Below, in pieces: positions 9,903-18,290 of a stretch of DNA of 64,000 nucleotides (the first letter of the stretch is position 1; each line of letters opens with the position of its first letter). The translations under genes and the position numbers were made by a program. Location: assembly GCA_015068525.1 (NCBI GenBank), contig SVKJ01000003.1, positions 62,001-126,000 of the forward strand, in the 5' to 3' direction. The notes below the pieces were generated by a model, which worked only from the letters and a program-made list of their open reading frames with translations, was not told where the DNA came from and made no database searches. Source of the DNA: Oscillospiraceae bacterium. GTDB lineage: Bacteria > Bacillota > Clostridia > UMGS1840 > HGM11507.

Positions 9903-10568
9903 GTGGACAGAATTACAATATTTGTCGGTCATTACGGAAGCGGTAAAACGGAAGTTGCTGTAAACTATGCAATAAAATTAAAAGAAGAAGGTAACGATGT
10001 TATAATAGTTGACTTAGATATCGTTAATGCATATTACAGAACAAAAGATAATGAAGAAATGTTAAATAAAATGGGGATAGAGGTAATTTCTCCATCGTAC
10101 GCTAATACGAATGTTGATATTCCGTCTTTACCTCCTGATATTTTAAAAGTTTTTGCAAATAAAGATAAAAAAATTGTATTTGATGTTGGTGGCGATGATG
10201 CAGGTGCAATTGCTTTAGGACGATTTTTTAGTTATTTTTCACAAGAAAATTACCAAATGTACTCTGTAATAAATACTAAACGACCATTGACGGATAACAA
10301 AGAAGATATTATAATAATGATAAGGGACATAAATTTAAATTCCCGATTGCAAATAAAAGGCCTTATCAATAACACCAATTTATCTTATGAAACGAATATT
10401 GATGATATATTAAAAGGTGAAGGTATTGTTAAGGATGTATGCGAAGAATTAAATCTGCCTTTTATTTTTACATCTCTTCTTTCGGAGAATGTATCAGAAT
10501 ATAAGAAAAAGTCTGACAGTAAGTTGTTTCCTATAAAGAAATATCTTAACTTGCCATGGCAAATTTAG
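9903..10568 (+). CDS. P-loop ATPase, MinD/CobQ-like, of unknown role
   Basis: 221 residues starting with GTG at 9903. A Walker A motif GHYGSGKTEVAVN lies at the N-terminus and is followed by VIIVDLDIVNAYYRTKD, a deviant Walker-type strand with Asp residues as in MinD/ParA-like ATPases, and KKIVFDVGGDDAG as the second Asp strand. No membrane-targeting helix or metal-binding cysteines are seen. It sits directly before the ferredoxin subunit of the oxidoreductase operon and appears co-transcribed with it. A maturation or regulatory role for that enzyme is possible but not shown by the sequence. Confidence 0.75.
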   Translation: MDRITIFVGHYGSGKTEVAVNYAIKLKEEGNDVIIVDLDIVNAYYRTKDNEEMLNKMGIEVISPSYANTNVDIPSLPPDILKVFANKDKKIVFDVGGDDAGAIALGRFFSYFSQENYQMYSVINTKRPLTDNKEDIIIMIRDINLNSRLQIKGLINNTNLSYETNIDDILKGEGIVKDVCEELNLPFIFTSLLSENVSEYKKKSDSKLFPIKKYLNLPWQI

Positions 10569-10579
10569 GAGGTAAAAAA

Positions 10580-10789
10580 ATGGCAAAAATTATTATCAAT
10601 GAAGAATTGTGTAAAGGCTGTGGACTTTGCACAACGGCATGCCCTAAAAATTTATTGGTGCTGTCGAAAGATAAACTTAACAGTAAAGGTTATCACCCTG
10701 CAATGATGACGGATGAGTCAAAATGTATTTCTTGTGCATTTTGTGCTACGATGTGTCCTGATGTTGTAATTGAGGTCAGAAAGGATTGA
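10580..10789 (+). CDS. 2-oxoacid:ferredoxin oxidoreductase, ferredoxin (delta) subunit
   Basis: 69 residues with two [4Fe-4S] motifs: CKGCGLCTTACP and CISCAFCATMCP. This is the electron-carrying subunit of the four-subunit oxidoreductase encoded by the next three genes. The frame is open to 10556, but ATG 10580 has AGGAGG at 10568-10573, so eight upstream codons are not counted. Confidence 0.93.
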   Translation: MAKIIINEELCKGCGLCTTACPKNLLVLSKDKLNSKGYHPAMMTDESKCISCAFCATMCPDVVIEVRKD

Positions 10790-10794
10790 TTATA

Positions 10795-11856
10795 ATGGAA
10801 AAAGTACTTATGAAAGGTAACGAAGCGATTGCTGAAGCTGCTATGAGAGCAGGTTGCAGGCATTTCTACGGATACCCTATAACACCTCAGACAGAGGTTT
10901 CTGCTTATATGGCAAAAAATATGCCTAAAGTGGGCGGACTATTTATGCAGGCAGAAAGTGAAATCGCTGCTATAAATATGGTTTATGGTTCTGCATCAGC
11001 AGGTGTACGTGCCATGACATCTTCATCAAGCCCGGGTATCAGTTTAAAAGCCGAAGGTATTTCCTATATGGCAGGTGCTGACTTACCATGTGTAATATTA
11101 AATATTGTAAGAGGAGGTCCCGGACTTGGTGGTATTCAGCCTGCACAGTCTGACTATTTCCAGGCAACTAAAGGTCTTGCTCACGGTGACTTTAATCTTG
11201 TTGTTCTTGCTCCGTCTTCAATTCAGGAATGTGTTGACTTGACTATGGAAGCATTTGACATAGCCGACCAGTACAGAATGCCTGTTATGATTATGGGTGA
11301 CGGTATGCTTGGTCAGATGATGGAACCTGTTTCTTTCGGAGAATACAAAGGAAGAAATCTACCCCAAAAAACATGGGCAACAAATGGTACAGGTTTAAAG
11401 AGAAAACATAATGTTATTAATTCACTTTACATAGACCCTGATACATTGGAAAAAACAGTTATTGACAGGGATAAAATGTATAATGAAATTAAAAAGACCG
11501 AAGTAAAGTATGAAACCTATAATATTGAAGACGCAGATATTATTATGGTTGCTTACGGTACAATAGGAAGAATTGTTAAAAATGCTATTAATAAAGCAAG
11601 AGAAGAAGGCATAAAAGTCGGGCTTATAAGACCTATAACATTATGGCCATTCCCTGAAGAAATAATAAATAAAACAGCTGATACTGCTAAAGCATTCATT
11701 TCAGTTGAAATGAGTACAGGTCAGATGGTAGAAGATGTTAAACTTGCGGTTAACGGAAAAGCAAAAGTTGACTTTTACGGAAGAACCGGAGGGGTTATTC
11801 CACTTCCTGATGAAATTTTAGCAAAAATTAAAGAAGTTTGGGGAGGTATAAAATAA
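10795..11856 (+). CDS. vorB: 2-oxoacid:ferredoxin oxidoreductase, alpha subunit (VorB type)
   Basis: 353 residues. Contains the pyruvate:ferredoxin oxidoreductase N-terminal fold (KGNEAIAEAAMRAGCRHFYGYPITPQTE, QAESEIAAINMVYGSASAG, TSSSSPGISLKAEGISYM) and the C-terminal transketolase-like domain II. Length, gene order and overall pattern match the subunit usually annotated VorB (3-methyl-2-oxobutanoate:ferredoxin oxidoreductase) in Clostridia rather than the fused single-chain PFOR. Substrate preference (branched-chain 2-oxoacids versus 2-oxoglutarate) cannot be fixed from sequence. ATG 10795 is chosen over the in-frame TTG 10786 because of AAAGGA spacing. Confidence 0.9.
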   Translation: MEKVLMKGNEAIAEAAMRAGCRHFYGYPITPQTEVSAYMAKNMPKVGGLFMQAESEIAAINMVYGSASAGVRAMTSSSSPGISLKAEGISYMAGADLPCVILNIVRGGPGLGGIQPAQSDYFQATKGLAHGDFNLVVLAPSSIQECVDLTMEAFDIADQYRMPVMIMGDGMLGQMMEPVSFGEYKGRNLPQKTWATNGTGLKRKHNVINSLYIDPDTLEKTVIDRDKMYNEIKKTEVKYETYNIEDADIIMVAYGTIGRIVKNAINKAREEGIKVGLIRPITLWPFPEEIINKTADTAKAFISVEMSTGQMVEDVKLAVNGKAKVDFYGRTGGVIPLPDEILAKIKEVWGGIK

Positions 11857-12599
11857 TGAGCGTAGTATTTAAAAAACCAAATGCCCTTACGGACGTTCCT
11901 TTTCATTATTGTCCGGGCTGTACTCACGGTATAGTTCACAGACTTGTTGCAGAAGTAATTGATGAATTAGGTATAGAAGGTAAAACTATAGGTATTGCAC
12001 CTGTTGGATGTTCTGTTTTCGCATATAATTATTTTAATTGCGATATGGTTGAAGCGGCTCACGGCAGAGCGCCTGCAGTTGCTACAGGTGTTAAAAGAGC
12101 AAACCCTGATAATATTGTGTTTACATATCAGGGTGACGGTGACCTTGCTGCTATCGGTACAGCAGAAACTGTTCATGCAGCAGGAAGAAGCGAAAATATA
12201 ACAATAATATTTATAAATAATGCAATTTACGGTATGACAGGCGGTCAGATGGCTCCTACATCACTTGTTGAACAGATAACACAAACAACACCATACGGAA
12301 GAAAACCTGAAACTCAGGGTTATCCGATTAAAGTTTGTGAAATGTTATCAACACTTGACGGAACAACTTATGCCGAAAGAGTTGCTGTTAATAATGTTAA
12401 AAACATCAGAAATGCTAAAAAGGCAATAAAAAAAGCATTTGAAAATCAGATTAACAAAAAAGGATTTTCAATTGTTGAAGTTTTATCAACCTGTCCTACA
12501 AACTGGGGACTTTCTCCTGAGGAAGCACTAAAATGGGTTGAAGAAAAAATGATGCCTGTTTATCCTCTTGGTGTATATAAAGATAGGGAGGATGTGTAA
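11856..12599 (+). CDS. 2-oxoacid:ferredoxin oxidoreductase, TPP-binding beta subunit
   Basis: 247 residues. TPP-binding subunit: HYCPGCTHGIVHRLV near the N-terminus, IGIAPVGCSVFAYNYF, and the Mg/TPP motif GDGDLAAIGTAETVHAAGR, followed by NNAIYGMTGGQMAPTS. Works with the neighbouring alpha, gamma and delta chains to oxidatively decarboxylate 2-oxoacids to acyl-CoA with ferredoxin, or in reverse. ATG 11856 follows GGGAGG and shares one base with the alpha-subunit stop; the frame open from 11838 has no better start. Confidence 0.93.
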   Translation: MSVVFKKPNALTDVPFHYCPGCTHGIVHRLVAEVIDELGIEGKTIGIAPVGCSVFAYNYFNCDMVEAAHGRAPAVATGVKRANPDNIVFTYQGDGDLAAIGTAETVHAAGRSENITIIFINNAIYGMTGGQMAPTSLVEQITQTTPYGRKPETQGYPIKVCEMLSTLDGTTYAERVAVNNVKNIRNAKKAIKKAFENQINKKGFSIVEVLSTCPTNWGLSPEEALKWVEEKMMPVYPLGVYKDREDV

Positions 12600-12601
12600 T
12601 T

Positions 12602-13132
12602 ATGAATCATGAAATTATTATTGCAGGATTTGGTGGTCAGGGTGTTCTTTTTGCAGGTAAATTGTTAGTATATACAGGAATGATTTTTGATAAAGCAGTA
12701 TCCTGGTTACCTTCTTACGGACCTGAAATGAGAGGCGGAACATGTAACTGCCACATTATACTAAATGATACATCGGTTGGTTCTCCTTATGTTGTTAATC
12801 CAACTGAAGCAATTATACTTAATAAACCGTCTTTTGAAAAATTTGAAGCAAGTATCCTGCCGGGCGGTAAATTATTCTATGATAGTTCCTTGTGTGATAA
12901 TGAACATAAAAGAGATGATATAGAATATATTGGTATCCCTGCAACAACAATGGCTTATGATATGAATGCATCGAAACTTGCAAATATGATTATTACAGGT
13001 AAAGTTTTAAAAGAAACAGGAATGTTTAATTTAGAAGATGTATTTACAGCACTATCAAAACTTATTCCGCCAAAAAGAGCAGAGATGTTAGAAATTAACA
13101 AAAAAGCAATAGAAAACGGATTCAATTATTAA
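12602..13132 (+). CDS. 2-oxoacid:ferredoxin oxidoreductase, gamma subunit
   Basis: 176 residues of the POR gamma domain: IIIAGFGGQGVLFAGKLLVYTGM at the N-terminus, then SWLPSYGPEMRGGTCNCHIIL and a C-terminal helical part. Last gene of the four-subunit oxidoreductase operon and of the whole run from 274; a strong terminator follows within 10 bases. Confidence 0.94.
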   Translation: MNHEIIIAGFGGQGVLFAGKLLVYTGMIFDKAVSWLPSYGPEMRGGTCNCHIILNDTSVGSPYVVNPTEAIILNKPSFEKFEASILPGGKLFYDSSLCDNEHKRDDIEYIGIPATTMAYDMNASKLANMIITGKVLKETGMFNLEDVFTALSKLIPPKRAEMLEINKKAIENGFNY

Positions 13133-13136
13133 AACA

Positions 13137-13181
13137 AAAAGACCAAAGTTTACTTAAATATGTGAACTTTGGTCTTTTTTA
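13137..13181 (+). terminator. Rho-independent terminator after the oxidoreductase operon
   Basis: The arm gaccaaagtttac at 13141-13153 pairs with gtgaactttggtc at 13162-13174 and is followed by six T. It is preceded by A-rich sequence, so it may also work on the minus strand. Confidence 0.9.
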
Positions 13182-13255
13182 GTGTAATATATACATAAAA
13201 AAATATACATTTAGTGTTTTTTTATAAAAAATTCATAAAAAAATTATAATATTTC

Positions 13256-13284
13256 TTGAATTTCTATATATGATATGATAAAAT
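13256..13284 (+). promoter_or_regulatory. Sigma-A type promoter for the SLH protein gene
   Basis: TTGAAT (13256-13261) and TAAAAT (13279-13284) are separated by 17 bases, in an AT-rich gap between the terminator at 13181 and the GTG start at 13323. Confidence 0.6.
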
Positions 13285-13322
13285 AATCTTATAAAAATAT
13301 ATATACATAAGGAGGAATTTAA

Positions 13323-15107
13323 GTGTTAAAGAAAATTATTTCAATATCACTGATAATTACTATGATTTTAAGTTTCACAACTGTTGTTTTTGCAGAAGGT
13401 TTTTCAGATGTTGATGAAGCAAAATATTCATGGGCTGTAACTCAAATTAACGATATGGCTGAAAAGGGAATAATCAATGGTTATCCTGACGGAACATTCC
13501 AACCTGCAAACGGAATTACAAAAATTGAAGCAATGCTTCTTATTTCAAGAATTCTTGGAATAAATAATGATGTATATTCTGATTCATTAGACGATATATA
13601 TAGTGTATACGAAGAAGAACTTGATAAGTTAAATCTTCAGTATGAAAAAGAAATTGCATTTTTAATATACAAAGGAGTTTTTGCTCTGGGTGAAATAGAA
13701 GAAATGGCTGACGAACTTAAAAAGCCATTACTTCGATATGAAGCGGCAGAATACTTAACAAAAGTAATGGATGCAAATGCTGACCTTTCAGATAATGAAA
13801 CCGGTTTTTCCGATGAAAGCAGTATTCCTGCTTCTTACAGAGCATATGTTAAATATGTAAAAGTTAATGGTATTATGCAGGGTATGACTGAAACTACATT
13901 CGACCCTTCATTCCAGGTTAACAGAGCGCAAATGGCAGTTATGTTACATAGAGTTATGGATAAAAAAGAACTTTTATTCATGGAAGGTACATATGAAGGT
14001 ATTGTAGGAAAACAAATTAATGTTAAACTGTCATCAGGTACAGGAAGTTACGATGTTTCCGAAGCAGATTTTTACAAAAATGATGAAATTTGCGAAAATG
14101 ATGATATAGTAATCGGAAATAAAGTAATATTGGTATTTGAAAATGCTACATTAAAAAGAGTTGAAACAGTATATATTGCTCCTGAAGTTTCCAAAACTGT
14201 TGTAGGGCAGATTAAAGAACTTGTTTTAACATCTGTAAAAACTGTTAAAATAGAAAACAGCGCAACTGATGAAGCGGAAATATATTCAGTATCACCTGAA
14301 TGTGAAGTTTATGTTGATGGCAATATATCAACATTGTCAGTTTTAAGAACAAAAGATAATTCAAGATTATATATTAATTCAGAAAATATTGTTGTAAGAA
14401 TTGATGTACTTGATGCAAGTTTTGATTTTGCTGACGGTGTGATTAAGGAAATATCTTATGACGGTTCAAGAATCGATATTTTAAGAAAAGACGGAACTAT
14501 GGAAACATATTATGTTTCTGACGATATCGTTGTTACAAGAAATTCGAAAGAATCAACTTTATCAAATCTTCTTCCGGGCGATGAAGTAAAATCATGTATC
14601 GTAAGATATAATAAAATTGACAAACTTTCTGTAAAGAGTGAAATAGGAAGTTCTTCAGGAACAATTACCGAACTTGTTATCTCTAAACAATCTTCAATTG
14701 TTGTTACTAAAAACGGTGTTCCTACAAGATACCCTATAACAAACTCTTTGAAAGTATCTTTAGATGGAAAAGAATGTGAAATTTACGATTTAAGACTTGA
14801 TATGGTCGCAGAAATTACAACTGACAGCGGAGCAGTTTCTGAAATCAATGTTACATCAGTTGAAGAAGTAGGTCAGATTTCAGGTGTTGTAGAAAATGTA
14901 AATGTAAAACGTGGATTTATCGAAGTAAAAACATCTGATAACTCATTAAAACAAGTTTTTGTTACCACTTCAACAAATATAACTCAGGATGGTGCTGTTA
15001 CTGCTAAAAAAACAATTGAAAATATCCATGAAGGAGATTATGTTGTTGTAGTTGGTAAATCAGTTAACGGAGCATTTGATGCTACCACAATTGTTATTGT
15101 TGATTAA
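13323..15107 (+). CDS. SLH-domain surface protein with signal peptide
   Basis: 594 residues, GTG start preceded by AAGGAGG. Signal peptide: lysines, a hydrophobic core and a VVFAEG cleavage region at about residues 1-25. Two clear S-layer homology domains follow: FSDVDEAKYSWAVTQINDMAEKG with IINGYPDGTFQPANGITKIEA (about 27-80) and one near residues 160-215 with GIMQGMTETTFDPSF and NRAQMAVMLHRVM. A weaker SLH-like segment lies between them. The remaining 380 residues form repeated beta-rich stretches with no recognised enzyme motif. It is probably non-covalently held to cell-wall polymer. The gene stands alone with its own promoter. Confidence 0.88.
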   Translation: MLKKIISISLIITMILSFTTVVFAEGFSDVDEAKYSWAVTQINDMAEKGIINGYPDGTFQPANGITKIEAMLLISRILGINNDVYSDSLDDIYSVYEEELDKLNLQYEKEIAFLIYKGVFALGEIEEMADELKKPLLRYEAAEYLTKVMDANADLSDNETGFSDESSIPASYRAYVKYVKVNGIMQGMTETTFDPSFQVNRAQMAVMLHRVMDKKELLFMEGTYEGIVGKQINVKLSSGTGSYDVSEADFYKNDEICENDDIVIGNKVILVFENATLKRVETVYIAPEVSKTVVGQIKELVLTSVKTVKIENSATDEAEIYSVSPECEVYVDGNISTLSVLRTKDNSRLYINSENIVVRIDVLDASFDFADGVIKEISYDGSRIDILRKDGTMETYYVSDDIVVTRNSKESTLSNLLPGDEVKSCIVRYNKIDKLSVKSEIGSSSGTITELVISKQSSIVVTKNGVPTRYPITNSLKVSLDGKECEIYDLRLDMVAEITTDSGAVSEINVTSVEEVGQISGVVENVNVKRGFIEVKTSDNSLKQVFVTTSTNITQDGAVTAKKTIENIHEGDYVVVVGKSVNGAFDATTIVIVD

Positions 15108-15158
15108 AATTAAGGCATAAGGAATTTTGTTCCGATGGCCTAAAAGGAGGATAAACCT

Positions 15159-17222
15159 ATGAAAGATTATACTACTGAAGCGATTAGAAACATTGCACTT
15201 GTTGCTCACGGAGGAACAGGAAAAACTAATTTAGCAGAAGCAATGCTTTATAATGCTAAATTGATTGACAGGCAGGGGAAAGTTAGTGACGGTAATACCG
15301 TAATGGACTTTGACCAGGAAGAAATTAAAAGAAAAATTTCTATCAATACATCCCTTGCAAGTTTTGAGTGGAATGATTGTAAAATTAATATTATAGATAC
15401 ACCGGGATATTTCGATTTTGTTGGCGAAATGATTGAAGGTACATCTGTTGCTGACGGTGTTGTTATTATGGTTAGTGGTAAATCAGGAGTCCAGGTCGGA
15501 ACAGAAAAAGCATGGGCAGTTGCAGAAAAAAATAATATCCCTAAAATAATATTTGTTAATGAAATTGATGAAGAAGAAGTTGATTTTACATCTGTTGTAA
15601 ACCAACTTAAAGATGCATTTGGAAAATCAATTGCACCTTTATACATACCGATAAGAGAAAACGGTAAAGTAATCGGTTTTTATGATGTTATTCACGGCGA
15701 AGCAAGAAAATATGTAACAGGCGGAAACGAACCTATGGCATTACCTTCCGAATATGAAGGGGAAGTTAAGGAAAATACTGATATGTTAGCAGAAGCCGTT
15801 GCAGAAACAAGTGAAGAACTTATGGATAAATATTTTAATGGCGAAGAGTTTACTAAAAAAGAAATTCTTTCTGCTGTTAAAAAAGGTATTGAAGAATGTT
15901 CTATGGTTCCTGTACTATTTGGTTCAGCACTTAAGAATATCGGTATAAAAGCACTTGTTGATGCAATTTGTGAATATTTCCCTGCACCGAACGAAATTAA
16001 GCAAAGAAACGCTTATAAACCTGGTACAGATGAAATAATCGAAGTTAATACTGACAGTAATGGTCCTGTATCTATATTTGTATTCAAAACTTTGATTGAC
16101 CCTTATGTAGGTAAATTAAGTTATTTTAAAGTTATGTCAGGAACTTTGAAAGCTGACTCAACTTTAAAGAATATAAGAAAAGGCGAAGATGAAAGAATTT
16201 CAAGATTATTTACAATGTGTGGTAAAAAGCAGATAGAAGTTAAAACACTTTCTGCCGGCGATATTGGTGCAGTAAATAAACTTGCTATTACTAAAACAGG
16301 GGATACGCTTTCTGATCCTAAAAATCAGGTTGAATTTGAAAAACTTATTTTCCCTAAACCTGCTTTATCACTTGCAGTTTTACCTAAGGAAAAAGGCGAT
16401 GAAGAAAAAATCAGTTCAGGTCTTTCTAAATTAAGAAACGAAGACCCAAGTTTTAATTTCTATAATAATACTGAAACGCATCAACTTATTATTTCCGGTA
16501 TGGGTGAACAACACATTGATGTTATCATAAGTAAATTGAAAACAAGATATGGTGCTGAAGTTACTTTGGCAGAACCAAAAGTTCCTTACAGAGAAACTAT
16601 CAAGAAAAAAGTTACTGCTGAAGGTAAACATAAGAAACAATCAGGTGGTCATGGTCAGTATGGTCATGTTAAAATTGAATTTGAACCGGGAATGAGCGAA
16701 GGATTAGAATTTGCAGAACAAATCTTTGGCGGCAGCGTTCCTAAGAATTATTTCCCTGCAGTAGAAAAAGGACTTTTGGAAAGTATTGAGCATGGTGTAC
16801 TTGCAGGTTATCCTGTTGTTAACTTGAAAGCAACTTTGTTAGATGGTTCTTACCATCCTGTTGACTCTTCCGAAATGGCATTTAAGATGGCTGCTCATAT
16901 TGCATATAAGAATGGTTTGGAACAAGCAAATCCTGTTCTTTTAGAGCCAATCGGAAAACTTGTTGTTATCGTTCCTGATCAGTATATGGGAGATATAATG
17001 GGTGATGTTAATAAGAGAAGAGGAAGAATTTTAGGTATGAACCCAATCGGTAACGGACTTCAGGAAGTTACTGCAGAAGTTCCTATGGCTGAAATGCATA
17101 AGTATGCTATCGACCTTCGTTCTATGACTCAGGCAAGAGGAAGTTTCGAATTTGATTTTGAAAGATATGAAGAAGCACCAAATATGGTAGCAGAAAAAAT
17201 TATTGCAGAAAGTAAAAAATAA
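15159..17222 (+). CDS. EF-G paralogue (FusA2-like translational GTPase)
   Basis: 687 residues with all five EF-G domains. G1 is AHGGTGKT instead of the canonical AHIDAGKT; G3 is DTPGYFDF; G4 is NEID instead of NKMD. Domain IV has the EF-G like GGHGQYGHVKIEFEP and the C-terminal domain has LEPIGKLVVIVPDQYMGDIMGDVNKRRGRI. These changes mark it as the second EF-G type found in many Clostridia, not the main elongation factor, which normally sits with rpsL/rpsG. Its role is uncertain; some paralogues act in ribosome recycling or lack normal GTPase behaviour. AAAGGAGG precedes the ATG. Confidence 0.9.
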   Translation: MKDYTTEAIRNIALVAHGGTGKTNLAEAMLYNAKLIDRQGKVSDGNTVMDFDQEEIKRKISINTSLASFEWNDCKINIIDTPGYFDFVGEMIEGTSVADGVVIMVSGKSGVQVGTEKAWAVAEKNNIPKIIFVNEIDEEEVDFTSVVNQLKDAFGKSIAPLYIPIRENGKVIGFYDVIHGEARKYVTGGNEPMALPSEYEGEVKENTDMLAEAVAETSEELMDKYFNGEEFTKKEILSAVKKGIEECSMVPVLFGSALKNIGIKALVDAICEYFPAPNEIKQRNAYKPGTDEIIEVNTDSNGPVSIFVFKTLIDPYVGKLSYFKVMSGTLKADSTLKNIRKGEDERISRLFTMCGKKQIEVKTLSAGDIGAVNKLAITKTGDTLSDPKNQVEFEKLIFPKPALSLAVLPKEKGDEEKISSGLSKLRNEDPSFNFYNNTETHQLIISGMGEQHIDVIISKLKTRYGAEVTLAEPKVPYRETIKKKVTAEGKHKKQSGGHGQYGHVKIEFEPGMSEGLEFAEQIFGGSVPKNYFPAVEKGLLESIEHGVLAGYPVVNLKATLLDGSYHPVDSSEMAFKMAAHIAYKNGLEQANPVLLEPIGKLVVIVPDQYMGDIMGDVNKRRGRILGMNPIGNGLQEVTAEVPMAEMHKYAIDLRSMTQARGSFEFDFERYEEAPNMVAEKIIAESKK

Positions 17223-17230
17223 TTTATAAC

Positions 17231-17266
17231 AAAAAACCTCACGAATATTTTTCGTGAGGTTTTTAA
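17231..17266 (+). terminator. Rho-independent terminator after the EF-G paralogue
   Basis: The stem acctcacgaa / ttcgtgaggt with loop tattt is followed by TTTTT; A-rich 5' flank. Confidence 0.92.
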
Positions 17267-17284
17267 ATTTAATTTAGAAAAATG

Positions 17285-17313
17285 TTGAAATATGATTTTA
17301 TATATTGTATAAT
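17285..17313 (+). promoter_or_regulatory. Sigma-A promoter for the yitT-like gene
   Basis: TTGAAA (17285-17290), a 17-base spacer and a perfect TATAAT (17308-17313) lie about 40 bases before the ATG. Confidence 0.75.
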
Positions 17314-17353
17314 GATTGATGCTTAGAAAAGATGATTTGAGAGGGAAATACAT

Positions 17354-18190
17354 ATGTCAAAATTGAAATCAATGTTATTAACAGTAATAGGAACAATGAT
17401 AACAGGCTTTGGAGTTGGAGTGTTTTTGACACCTAACAAAATTGTCGGTGGAGGAGCAACAGGTCTTTCAACACTTCTATATCATACATTTGGGTTTGAA
17501 CCCGGTCTTAGTTTCTTTGTAATAAATATAATATTTTTGGTTTTGGGACTTAAAGTTTTAGGAAAAGATTTTGTTTTAAAAACACTTGTCGGAACATTTT
17601 GTATATCAATTTTTGTTCAGATTTTTTCTTATATAAAAGTTCCTGTTTCAAATCTTACATTGGCTACATTGTATGGAGGAGCACTTTATGGGATTGGTAT
17701 CGGGTTAAGTTTTGCAGCAGGTGCTTCAACTGGTGGTACTGATATATTAGGAAGAATTATTCAGACTAAATTTTCTCATATTCCTATAGGTAAACTTCTT
17801 TTATTTGTTGATGGTGTAATTATTACCATATCACTTATAATCTTTAAAGATGTTGAACTTGTACTGTATGGTATTACAGCGCTGTTAATATCAAGTTATA
17901 CAATAGATTTTGTCATCAGTAAATTAAATGTTTCCCGCCTTGCTTTTGTTATAACAGATAAAGGCGAAGAGATTTCGCGTAAACTTGTAACAACTTCTCC
18001 AAGAGGAGTTACTTTAATTGATGTTAAAGGAATGTATACCAATACGGAGAAACAAATGCTTTTTTGTGCATTAAAAGAAAGTGAAGCAGAAGAGTTTCAG
18101 AAAAAAATACTGGAAATAGACAATACAGCATTTATAGTATTTTCAGAGTCGCAAAGAATTAAAGGTAATGGATTTTATTTGTATAAATAA
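17354..18190 (+). CDS. YitT family membrane protein (DUF161/DUF2179)
   Basis: 278 residues. Five to six hydrophobic segments cover about residues 5-190 (for example LLTVIGTMITGFGVGVFL and the glycine-rich GGALYGIGIGLSFAAGASTGGTDILGR typical of the family). A C-terminal cytoplasmic DUF2179 domain follows (GEEISRKLVTTSPRGVTLIDVKGMYT). Function is not established; a transporter-like or regulated channel role has been suggested for the family. Single-gene unit with its own promoter and terminator. Confidence 0.88.
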   Translation: MSKLKSMLLTVIGTMITGFGVGVFLTPNKIVGGGATGLSTLLYHTFGFEPGLSFFVINIIFLVLGLKVLGKDFVLKTLVGTFCISIFVQIFSYIKVPVSNLTLATLYGGALYGIGIGLSFAAGASTGGTDILGRIIQTKFSHIPIGKLLLFVDGVIITISLIIFKDVELVLYGITALLISSYTIDFVISKLNVSRLAFVITDKGEEISRKLVTTSPRGVTLIDVKGMYTNTEKQMLFCALKESEAEEFQKKILEIDNTAFIVFSESQRIKGNGFYLYK

Positions 18191-18208
18191 TTTTATTAAT
18201 ATTTTGTT

Positions 18209-18238
18209 AAAAAATGCAATTTTTATTGCATTTTTTTA
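18209..18238 (+). terminator. Rho-independent terminator after the yitT-like gene
   Basis: The stem aaaatgcaat / attgcatttt with a short T loop is followed by a T run. The 3' arm also supplies the -35 element of the next promoter. Confidence 0.8.
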
Positions 18239-18254
18239 TATTTTTTAGTATAAT
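18226..18254 (+). promoter_or_regulatory. Sigma-A type promoter for the MATE gene, overlapping the terminator
   Basis: TTGCAT (18226-18231), a 17-base spacer and TATAAT (18249-18254). The -35 lies inside the terminator stem of the preceding gene. Confidence 0.6.
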
Positions 18255-18290
18255 GAATAATGTTGTTTTTCAAAATTTTGAGGTGATTAT

